NCBI GenBank assembly: GCA_034509735.1 | Contig: JACGWO010000010.1 | Span: forward strand, 3,720,001 to 3,784,000 | Reading direction: 5' to 3' | Origin: Sesamum alatum | Taxonomy: Eukaryota > Streptophyta > Magnoliopsida > Lamiales > Pedaliaceae | DNA: 64,000 nucleotides | Part shown: positions 37,170-46,904 of the stretch, piece after piece | Layout of the letters: every line of letters starts with the position of its first letter | Numbering within the stretch: position 1 is the first letter of the stretch | The notes under the pieces: generated by a model | What the model was told of the DNA's origin: nothing | What the model saw: only the letters and a program-made list of their open reading frames with translations | The model's database searches: none | Position numbers and translations under genes: made by a program

Positions 37170-38444
37170 GGGTAAATTACATCCATCCTCCTTATAGTTT
37201 GCCATAATTACCATTACCACCCTATTGTTTCGAATATTACCATGATCCCGCTGGAACTAACGGCCGTTTAACACAGGACCCCCTTCCGTCATATGCCGTT
37301 AAGGTTCCATTAGAATTTTATAGTGAATTGCCCAAACTAACCTTGGCATAGCTGGAAATTAAATTTTAGTATTTTTTATCCAATTTTCAGGGACTAAAAT
37401 GCCCTTGTGGATTAAAATGTAAGATTTTACTATATTATGGTATGTAAATGTTGAGTTTGTATTTAATAAATGGCAAAATTGTTGAAAACTGCAAAAAAAA
37501 AAAAAAAAAAAAAAGTTCATTTATGAAGGTCATATTTTGTTGATATTTTGTTGTTAGATCATTGCAGTCTTAACACAAAAATGCAGAACCAAAAGGAGTT
37601 AAACTAAGCAACTTTAAACCAATCAAATGTTCGAACCATAATAACACTAAAATATACGAAAAAATCATATGATTTTTCATGATTGATCAGATCTAACACA
37701 GTCATCCAAAACCCTCAAATTCTGACGTAATAATATAACTCATGTTTTATGGTTTTCTTTGGAAAACTAAAATCACACATGAAATAAGAGATAAAATAAC
37801 ATGTAAATTTCATAACTCATTTATCTTTCAGATATTGTTCCAAAAAACCAAAAAAAGAAACAAAAACAAACGCAGAAAATGGAGTTCTTTGAATGAACAG
37901 AGGAGAAAATGCCATTTTTGGTTGAAAAAAACAGAAAACAAACAGTATCTTAACTTGATATAACATTTACATCTCCAACAAAATACGAAAACTTGGATAG
38001 ACTCTTCTTACCTGGTGCGTCCAAAACAGAAGAAATGCGGCTCTTTCTACACAACCACAACTGCGAACCACCTACAAGCTTTAGAACAATGATTTCTTGT
38101 CTTGGATTCGCAGAAGAACTCAGAAGAAATGAGAGAAAAAAACGGTGAGAAGATGAAGGAGAATAAGGTTTTCCACTTCTGAGGCTTTTTCTTCTTCTTC
38201 TCCTTGACAGAAGCGGCAAAAAGCAAAAAACACAAAAGGGCTTTTAAGTAATTTTACCTTCAAAAATATTTCTATTTTTTTAAATTAATTTTTTTAATCT
38301 GATAAGGTATTAATGATATTTTCTACTGCCGTTAATTACTTACATAATTATTTTTAATTATAGGGGGGTCATGGTAATTTTCGAAACAACAGGGTGGTAA
38401 TGATAATTATAGCAAATTATAGGAAATGTGGATGTAATTTACCC
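37170..38444. mobile_element. MULE-like element copy 1, left boundary of the composite
   Basis: 1275 bp from GGGTAAATTACATCC to GGATGTAATTTACCC, with terminal inverted repeats of roughly 80 bp (both ends read inward through CATTACCACCCT.TTGTTTCGAA). The interior includes a poly-A run near 37494. A more GC-rich segment (about 37990-38240) on the minus strand looks like a host-gene 5' exon ending at ACCAG|GTAAGA (last exon base 38012). No transposase is encoded. It differs from copy 2 by scattered substitutions and small indels. Confidence 0.85.
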
Positions 38445-38453
38445 TATTTATAA

Positions 38454-38700
38454 TTAATCCAATACAAACTGATATTTATAACGAAATTGGGGTACTAAAA
38501 TAAATTTTACCCCCTTTCAAAAAAAATAAAAAATTAAATTTTACCCCATCTTTAATGTTCTCATGATTTGTTCGTATCCCTTCAATTTAGAAAGTATTAT
38601 TATGAAAAATATAATCTTAATGATTTTTCAGAATTTAAATTACATTATTTTCCTTTTTCAGTTCATCTTCTCACCTAAGCTCCCGACGCCCCCATTCACT
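38454..38700. other. Unassigned sequence at the left edge of the cargo
   Basis: AT-rich sequence directly after the inner flank TATTTATAA. If the composite model is right, this is the right-hand neighbour of the element at its donor locus. No gene was seen. Confidence 0.5.
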
Positions 38701-38719
38701 CTTCTGACAGACACACTGT

Positions 38720-39658
38720 TGGCGACAACATCGGCCTTTCCGTTCAATAGCTCAGATAATTCACCGTTCCACCAACCTCCTCAAACCTGTCTCTGTCGCC
38801 GTCTCCGCCACGCGCGCCGATTACTGTGGAAAACCTCCCGCCCTCCCTCCCTTTCACCGGCCACAACATCGAGCCCCTCTCCCACTCTGTGGAAACCACG
38901 CCTCAAGAACTCCTCTCCTTCGAACCTCCCTTTCCGATTAACTATATAAGGCGAAACTAATCCGCGGATTCTGTCACCTGTACGACGGGCAAGGAGCTGT
39001 GGCTGTCGGAATGGAAGCTGTAATTACGAAAAAAGGATTGCATATCACTGCATATCGCGATCACTGCATTTTATAAGAAGGAGAGTGGCTTTTCCGGCTG
39101 CCTTCATGCACACCGAAATTTTTAACGTAGTAAATATACTGCAGTTAATTATTTTGGATGCAATGATATTGTTGGAGTCACTCTTTTGTGTGGGATATTA
39201 CCATATAACTTCCTCTACAGAGAGAATTCAGAGCATTTTGTTACTCTTTTGCTGAAGTTCAGGTTGAAAAGGGTATAAAAAGGATTTATTTATGTATTAG
39301 TTCCAGACTAACCTTCTGTCAGCTAGTTTTAGTAACGATGTGTGAACAAAGTGATGTTTTGCTTAAGATGATCTACGGAAAATTAAATAAATGAATATGA
39401 TGGAATCGTGTAAAAAGATTTTGCCTTGCCGGAGAGCCCCTTGCCCGATCTTTCTGAGCTCTTTACTTATGTATACGTGAAGGGCTTTGGATTGAGGTAC
39501 AATTGTTTATCATACATTCATTTATTTGTCAGCAAAAACCGAGAATGTATATAGGTGGGTGGTCTCCGGTTTAGAAACTAGTTCATTGACGCTTTCATTC
39601 GCTCTTGTTGCAGGCTTTTGGAGCTGATAGTAAAGAATTGAGAGCTGTGCTTCCATAA
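38720..39658 (+). pseudogene. Pyruvate dehydrogenase E1 alpha subunit (mitochondrial type) pseudogene
   Basis: The parent enzyme decarboxylates pyruvate in the mitochondrial PDH complex. Fragments in order: LLKPVSVAVSATRA and, in another frame, LPFTGHNIEPLSHSVETTPQ then ELLSF (N-terminal region); [20 protein letters not shown] and ITAYRDHC (about 38952-39066); then, after a stop and frame shift, FYKKESGF; then ESPLPDLSELFTYVYVKGFG (39432-39491); and, after an apparent 117-bp intron (39497-39613), AFGADSKELRAVLP and the stop TAA at 39656. Most of the catalytic middle, including the thiamine-diphosphate region, is gone. A retained intron position means it arose by DNA copying, not from an mRNA. 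Confidence 0.9.
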
Positions 39659-39987
39659 GGCAAACGTCAAGAAACTATCCTTTTGCGCTTGCAGTCATCG
39701 GGCTAACAGGCAATAAAAACCAAGAACGCGTCTGGCAATAAGAGTTGCTGTTGGGATTCTGCTGAAAGCGCCATTTGTAGATGTAATTCTGTTTACCATG
39801 TTTATATAGCACCCTTTGGGTTGAGATGCTGCTGTTGTTATTGCAATGTGCTCTGTTCATTCCCAAGAACAAAAGCTTCAACACATTTGCATTTAGGGTT
39901 TATTCATGTACTTAATTTTATTTCAAAGGTTTACCTATCATCTTATTTTCATTTTATTTGGACTCTGGTAACATAATTACTGATATG
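39659..39987. other. Spacer between the E1-alpha and myosin remnants
   Basis: AT-rich sequence with no recognised gene. It may contain the original 3' UTR of the E1-alpha copy. Confidence 0.4.
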
Positions 39988-40595
39988 AAATTTATAATTA
40001 CGAAAAATGTCTCACTTTTTCCATTCAAAATATCACAAGGTTTTAGGAATGTGAGTAGGATGTTTTGTGACCTTTTAGTTAATCTGTTATTTATGTTGAA
40101 GTTAGATAAGGGAAGCTCGTGTTCTTTTCATATCGTGTTTAAGCTTGTCTTATTATGATTAGTTTTTACTTTTGTTTTAAGATATCTTTCCTCTAATGTG
40201 TAGCCTTGAAGAAAAAATTTCAGACATGGAGTCGGAGAATAAAGTTCTGTGGTAGCAAACCTTGTTAGATGCTTCTAGAGGAGCATCAGAAAATCCACCA
40301 GCTTTAGCAACCAAGGTTGATTCCTTTGTTAAGAAAATCCACTTTTTTCTATCGCATGTACCTCTTTCTCAATCTTGCGTGATGTGTCGTAACTTATGTG
40401 CAAATATTGGAAAATGGCCACCATGCCAATGAAGTGAGTAGAACCTAGGTACTATTTTCTTTCTTTAACAATGGAATTGGATTTTATAGAGCACCGGACT
40501 TGATTATACCTTGGGTTTCTTTCTATTTTTTGGTTGACATGATGATGATTTCTATAATAGTTTTAATTTTTTTTCAACGTAGGTGATATATATAT
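39988..40595 (+). repeat. Myosin-fragment duplication, copy 1 (decayed)
   Basis: About 600 bp directly repeated at about 42195-42800. It carries a myosin XI coiled-coil exon (40204-40315, LEEKISDMESENKVL) that here has TGG TAG where copy 2 has CGG CAG. The following acceptor also reads GTGCAA instead of GTGCAG. So copy 1 is the more damaged. Flanking intron sequence is duplicated too. Confidence 0.85.
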
Positions 40596-42641
40596 GCTCA
40601 TGATGTGCTTATGGAAGTCTATGATGAGCAATTTCCAGATAAGTTTCAAGTCAATACATGTTTCCATATGGTCATAGTGTTTGGCTATTGGTTTCTTTAG
40701 ATCGATTTCTATGCTCTTATTCTAACAATTGTGTTGGAGTGCTCACTTTGATCTAAAATTTCTTGGAAAACACATGTAAGTTATTTTGAGAGGAAGCATT
40801 CGGAAATTTGATCCATTGAGAGACTAATGAAAGAAAGGGCTTGAAGCGGCGATTTATAGAAACATGTGCACATGCAAAACCTAAATGAAAATTTTCATTG
40901 GGTTATTGATAATTAGCACCGATTCGATGGGCCCGTCGAATTGAGTTTTTTTTCGTTGCTCGCTATCTCTTCCTATCTCTCTGCGACTTTCGGATTTTCG
41001 AATGCTATCCTCTCAAAAATAGAGATTCCTAAGGAAGCTCTTCATATTTGTAGACGTGATTTCCCTTTTATGACCTTTTCTGATAATATCTTTTTTTCAT
41101 TTTGTTGTATGGTTGCAGAATTTTTCTTCAGATAGGACGAAGGTGAAACTATTCACCGATTTTATGCACCTGTTTATTTGCTTCAGAATTATAACAAGTT
41201 TGTCGTCTTTGCAAGTTGCCTCTGTTCTTGTTCAGAAGATATTTACTCAAATATTTTCGTTCATTAATGTGCAACTCTTAATAGGTGATTAGGGGGGTTT
41301 TGGCTTTGAAATCTTTCTATACTTCTCTGCCATGGAAGATTACTGATTTTACCCAAATGTACGACTTTCAGTCTTCTCCTGTGGCGTGAGTGTTGTACGT
41401 TCAGCAATGGCGGGTACGTAAAAGCTGGATTGGCCGAGCTAGAGTTGTGGTGCTGCGAAGCAAAAGAAGAGGTAATTCTTGTACCCACTGTTTCGTGTTA
41501 TATTCTTATATTGACGAAACATTCTTGGAGCCCAGATGCAGGCTCAGCTTGGGATGAACTCAAACCCATAAGACGGGTTGTTGGCTTCTTGGTACTTTCT
41601 GCATCTGCATTCGTCTCTATGGCACTATTTAGTAATTTTCTATCGATTTACCTTATTTGTTTCCTTTTTCCCGCAGGTTATACGTCAGAAGTACAGAATC
41701 TCATATTATTTGATCAGCAACGGTGAGTGGCCTATGTGTTACCCTTGACGCCCACTTCCCCACCCCGCGCCACAAAGGAAAATGACAAAAAGAAAATGTT
41801 CATTGTATAATAGCAGGTTCAGCAGAAAATCGAGTTAATTTTCTGACATGCAAATTTGTTGGAATATTCAGATTCTGAGCGTCCAGCAACTGTACAGAGT
41901 TTGCACTCTATACCGGGATGGGATAATAATTATAATACAAGAAGTGTGTCAACCGAGGTAAGTACATCATGTCCAGAATAATCCTCTTTTTTATTTTTCT
42001 CGCAGATAGATTATTGTTATTCTCCGAAACAACAAGTGTCATCTTAATTTTCTAACTTCAAAAACACGTCATATCTAGCATGAGGATGTTGATGACAGAG
42101 AACTCCAGCAATCCTGTCAGCTACTCATTTCTGTTGGACAACAGTTCAAGGTAATCAGCTATTCATTTTGCTATGTGAAAGTTCTGAAACTTTTTTGCCT
42201 CAAATGTCTCACTTTTTCCATTCAGCCACTACTCAAAATGTCACCAGGTTTCAGGAATTTGAGTAGGATTTTGTGTGACCTTTTAGTTAATCTGTTATTT
42301 ATGTTGAAGTTAGATAACACAAGCTCGTGTTCTTTTCAGATAGTGTTTAAGCTTGTCTTATTATGATTATTTTTTACTTTTGTTTTAAGTTATCTTTCTT
42401 TTAATGTATAGCCTTGAAGAAAAAATTTCAGACATGGAGTCGGAGAATAAAGTTCTACGGCAGCAAACCTTGTTAGATGCTTCCAAAGGAACATCAGAAA
42501 ATCCACCAGCTTTAGCAACCAAGGTTGATTCCTTTGTTAAGAAAATTCACTTTTGTCTATCTCCTGTACCTCTTTCTCAATCTCACGTGATGTGTCGTAA
42601 CTTATGTGCAGATATTGGAAAATGGCCACCATGCCAATGAA
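40204..42641 (+). pseudogene. Myosin XI tail pseudogene, scrambled
   Basis: Plant class XI myosins move organelles on actin, and the C-terminal globular tail (DIL domain) binds cargo. Exon-like pieces: 40204-40315 coiled coil with a stop; 41221-41280 SVLVQKIFTQIFSFINVQL; 41373-41471 [20 protein letters not shown] then [13 protein letters not shown]; 41542-41591 [17 protein letters not shown]; 41677-41722 [13 protein letters not shown]; 41872-41957 ILSVQQLYRVCTLYRD, frameshifted before RSVSTE; 42079-42150 MRMLMTENSSNPVSYSFLLD; then, out of normal order, the coiled-coil exons 42412-42523 and 42612-42641 (ILENGHHANE). The motor, neck and most of the tail are absent. Splice sites are largely intact, so this is a genomic, not processed, copy. 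Order implies an internal tandem duplication followed by deletions. Confidence 0.9.
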
Positions 42642-42800
42642 GTGAGTAGAATCGACGTACTATTCTCTTTCTTTAATAATGGAATTGGATTTTATAGAGC
42701 ACCCAACTTGATTATACCTTGGGTTTCTTTCTATTTTTTGGTTAACATGAAGATGATTTCTATAATAGTTCTAATTTTTTTTTCTTCCACGTAGGTGATA
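42195..42800 (+). repeat. Myosin-fragment duplication, copy 2
   Basis: Direct repeat of 39988-40595. The coiled-coil exon 42412-42523 is open (LEEKISDMESENKVLRQQTL then LDASKGTSENPPALATK), and a normal GTGCAG acceptor precedes the ILENGHHANE exon. It ends near a TATATA run at about 42800. Confidence 0.85.
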
Positions 42801-43022
42801 TATATATATATATATATTAAAATTGGTGTAGGCTGTATTCACTATGGGGAAGGGGTACAAAACCCAAATAAAATACTGATGCTTGCAATCTGATAAAAAG
42901 CAACCCTTTTTTCATATAAAAGAACGAACCTTGTTCTAAAATTATAAAGACAAGAACAATATAATGCATATATAGCTTGTTTGCTTGCTTAAATATAAAC
43001 TATTTTCTTTTCTTTTTCAAAA

Positions 43023-43099
43023 GGGATGGGTGGGGTGGGGGGGTGGGGTGGGGTGGTTGAAGAGATCAATTCCATAGCATATATCCACTATATATATAT
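43023..43099 (+). promoter_or_regulatory. FPF1-like promoter: G-tract and TATA box
   Basis: Six consecutive G-runs of 3-7 bases separated by 1-2 bases occupy 43023-43053 on the + strand, a strong G-quadruplex candidate. A TATATATATA box lies at 43089-43099, about 100 bp before the ATG at 43197, a normal plant spacing. The intervening leader is pyrimidine-rich. Quadruplex function is inference. Confidence 0.55.
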
Positions 43100-43196
43100 C
43101 TCTACATTCACCACCCTCTTATAACCTAAGAATTCATCTACCCTTTCTAGCAATATATTCATCATCCTTATAATTCCCACCCTCTGAAAAACAAGT

Positions 43197-43490
43197 ATGT
43201 CTGGTGTGTGGGTGTTCAAAAACGGCGTTGTCCGGCTGGTGGAGAATGCTGGAGAGTACCATGGTAAGAAAGTGCTACTTCATGTGCTCACATCGTATTC
43301 TGTTCTTGAGAGGAAGTTGTCGTCTCTTGGTTGGGAGAGGTACTATGATGATCCTGACCTCCTTCAGTTCCACAGGAGGTCCACAGTTCATCTCATTTCC
43401 CTCCCTAAGGATTTCAACAAGTTCAAGTCCATGCACATGTACGACATCGTTGTCAAGAATCGCTGCGAGTTTGAAGTCAGGGATATGTAA
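43197..43490 (+). CDS. FPF1: FLOWERING-PROMOTING FACTOR 1-like protein
   Basis: Small plant-specific protein; family members influence flowering time, gibberellin-related growth and, in roots and stems, elongation. 97 aa, intronless as usual. It starts with the family signature [17 protein letters not shown] and continues with [28 protein letters not shown] and MYDIVVKN. The variable loop after residue 20 is shorter than in Arabidopsis FPF1 (110 aa), matching shorter paralogues (FLP type). No break is seen. It has its own TATA box and leader. It is the only complete host gene inside the composite insertion, so a donor paralogue is expected elsewhere. Confidence 0.95.
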   Translation: MSGVWVFKNGVVRLVENAGEYHGKKVLLHVLTSYSVLERKLSSLGWERYYDDPDLLQFHRRSTVHLISLPKDFNKFKSMHMYDIVVKNRCEFEVRDM

Positions 43491-46400
43491 TATATATATA
43501 GTGCTGATCATCAGTTAATTTGTCGTGATCGATAATTTGGTTGTACGTGTTGATTATGAGTGTTTGTTGAGTTCGTGTCGCTGTGTTCGTTCTTCAGCGA
43601 CTGATCGAGATCATCATGTCTGAGTAATTTTAAGGCCCTTTTGGACTTACCTAATGGGGGCAAGAATTGATCAGTGTTTAACATCATGATCGTAGTTTAG
43701 TGCAATGTTTGATATGTATCTCATGGTACGAGGTGCTGTGTTGTTGTAATGATGTTGTGAAAATATGAGGGATGGGCTTGGAAGAATTTAGGCAGGGTTG
43801 TGTAATATAGAAGGTTGTCTCTAGCTAGTTTTATTATAAGCGAATTAAGAGAGTGTTGTTTGTTCTGATGCTGTATTCCTGAAATGTACTTGTGATTCTG
43901 CAAGCAATATTGTCAAAGTGATAAGTTACATATATATAAAAAGGTTTGGATTGGGTTTTGAATGGTCTTGTATTTCTTTCTTCCACAACCTAAATTGCTT
44001 CTGTTCATGCTCTATATGTAATATTTGGACAGCAAGAATGAAGAAAATGCTAGTTTGTGTTTATCTATGTATAACAACACCAATGTATGCAATAACAACA
44101 TGAATCACTTTGTTGTGTTAATTAAATCATGGTTGAACAAACACTTTTGTCGTTGTGAAGGTTCGAAATTATGTTACGTTGACGACTAACAATTATAATC
44201 TTTCATATGATATATATCTGTTAACTTTGAAATCTCATGACTTAGTTTGAGGTCATGGGTTCAAGTCTCACCGACTGTATGGGTGTTTATCTCAGTTTTA
44301 TATATCAGTTTATTGTAATTTGTTATTTCATAATATGTATTGATTTTGAACCAAAATATTTGTCTAATTGCTCAATTTATTCAAACACTAATGTAATAAT
44401 GAAATTACCACCTCGATCTAAACTAAAAAAATGATATATTTTGATTGGAGAATAAAAGATTTTTGAGTATTAGTATCAAATGAGTGGTAATAATAACTCG
44501 AGCAATTAGTTATTTCTTGGTGAAATATCTTATGGGAAAAGGTGTATATGTGTTTGCAATATTGTTATACAAACTACACCTAAATGTCTGAAAACTTCAT
44601 TGTAGTGATGAACAAGTACTTTGAACTAATTAATTTAAAAAAAAAAAAAACAAACACCAAGAACATGGGAAGGAGGAGGAAGAAAAGGGGCATAATTGCT
44701 TGAAAGAGAAAGAAACAATAAGAAATAGTAGAAACTCCAACCTATGATCCATGCCTATAATCATTAATTAGGCATGTATAATGTTATATTATATATGTTT
44801 ACGTGAGTGTGAATATGTGTGTGTTTTTGCGTTCATCGCATGGGTTAAAGTCCAAGATTTTATAGTAACAAATAATATTAAATTATATATCAAATAAATC
44901 ACACTGTTCTTATGATTATATCAAATGTTTAGAAGCTTAACGGACAAAAAGTAAGTGTTAATATTTAGTTATTGAAATTTGGCCCTGATCAAGAATTTTC
45001 TACAACTATATGCATGTACTCATATATGAATATAATTATTATCTATTAAATCTAATAATATGATGCCCACCTTCGAGTTGAAGTTTTCGAATGAAACGAT
45101 CGTTTAAAACACATTAGAGTATATTTAGTATGTACTTGCATGATAGTTTTCATTACACAACATTTTTATAGTTAAATGACTTGTTTGTGAAAATTCTTGC
45201 TTGAAACTCCCTTTTTGGCAAAGATGCCTCAAAAAGGATTGCTGTGTGCTTCAACCAAAACTCTATAAAAATAAAAAAAAAATAAAAAAATTCAAGAACT
45301 TTGAACTTTCTTTGGTTCCATTTCCATCTACTCGCTCTACTATTAATTCTACTATAGATTCTTCTCTGATTTCTTAATAAATATACATATGCGCTGCCAG
45401 CGCCCACCATCATTTACACTCATCATTCCTAAGCTAAACTTTTCCAAAAAATCTCAAAAACCTTTTTTAATTTTAATTATTAAGTTATGTAAACAACTCA
45501 ATATACCTATATAAAATTTACTTAAACCTATGAAGCGCATTTCTAATTCAAGAATTCAATACTAATTACTGTTTGGATTAAGTAACTCAATCCATCTATT
45601 TAGACGACTGACTGGATTATTGAGTCCAAACAGTCTAATACGGAATAATTCATGGCATAAAGGGCTATAATGTACGGGCATTTTAAAAAATTACTCGATG
45701 CAGTATTGGACACGGATACGTGTCGAACACGACATATACGTGTCCGAATATATAAATTAAAAAAAAAGAACACTACCTCGGACACACGCCCGTTGGCTTA
45801 TCAGACACGTTCTGGAGGAGTATGTCCCATACACTTTGCACCATTTAGGAATTTTTTATAATTTTAAAAATTTCTCAACTTACTTTAAGAACAAAAGAGT
45901 TTTGGGATAATTGAAAAAGGAAAAAAATAATTCAATTCTCCCAAATTATAGTTTTGGGATGAAATTACTAAAATATTAAGAGATAGTCATGATAATTTAA
46001 TTAATTTGGATGATTTTTTTTTTCATTGCTCACTTTTTAAAATAAAATGATTATGCACCTCCTACATTATTAGTCACATTAGTAGTAAAGTTTATACACC
46101 CTTTATTTATTATTGATGTAAATATAATAATTTTGGTAAATTGTAAGAGAAAAGGTTTTGTAAAAGTGCAATTCTTATTACGCTATTTTGAGGTGAAAAG
46201 GAGGTTGCTTGTAGCAACACTTGCTCAATTTTTATATCAACTACTAGAAAAGCGTGTAACATTATTAACAACACACTGCATACAAAACATTTACGGTCAA
46301 TTACATTGAAGCTATTATTTATTATACATAAAAGAAAAAAGCAAGTATATATGAAAAAAATAGTTATTTACTATTTTTAACAGTAAAATTCATTTTTGAT

Positions 46401-46900
46401 ATCCGAGTTTCATTATTAATATTATTTTGGTACTTGATTAATTACAAATGGCTCAATTGATATCCAAATTGTAGGATTAATATCACTTTGGTTTCAAATT
46501 TATATGTTTCATTGATTTCCTATTATTTTGTTATATAATGACCGTATTAACTTTAAATGCTAAAATGAAAACAATTAATATGCCAAAGAATTTGAACCAA
46601 ACTTCCTAATTTTGCATCATATTACTTGGGAAAATGCAAACAACCCCATGTTATAGGGATATGTGCAAAACACCCCTATGCAAATAAAGTATCAAATTAT
46701 CTCCCTCGATTTTTTTAAATGAAGCAAATTATTCCCTTAAATTATAAGGTAAATTGCTCTATATTAAAAAAGACAGAGAAATAAAATAATATTTTTTCAT
46801 ATGGATGTAATTTGCTCATTTGCAATATCACATGTGGAAAAATTGCATTAAACCCTTTTATTATTATACCTGATAATAATATTTGTTTTGTTATTTTTCA
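43491..46900. other. AT-rich intergenic region, no gene recognised
   Basis: Contains the FPF1-like 3' UTR, then AT-rich sequence with poly-A runs (44636, 45268). At 45707-45790 the motif ACGTGTC and its complement recur several times around GGACACGGATACGTGTCG, a small palindrome-rich patch. At 44262-44280 the phrase GGTTCAAGTCTCACC resembles a Pol III B box, but no tRNA fold or A box was found. Open frames here lack family features. Confidence 0.5.
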
Positions 46901-46904
46901 CTAG

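Noticed and set aside
44230..44300. tRNA or SINE suggested by a GGTTCAAGTC B-box-like phrase
   Set aside because: No A box at the right distance, no cloverleaf stems and no duplicated flanks could be seen.
45153..45413. Minus-strand 86-residue ORF
   Set aside because: Composition follows AT-rich background, no motif, no splice or leader signals.
45700..45790. ACGTGTC-rich palindromic patch as an ABA-response promoter
   Set aside because: No gene follows within a plausible distance on either strand; probably a decayed repeat.
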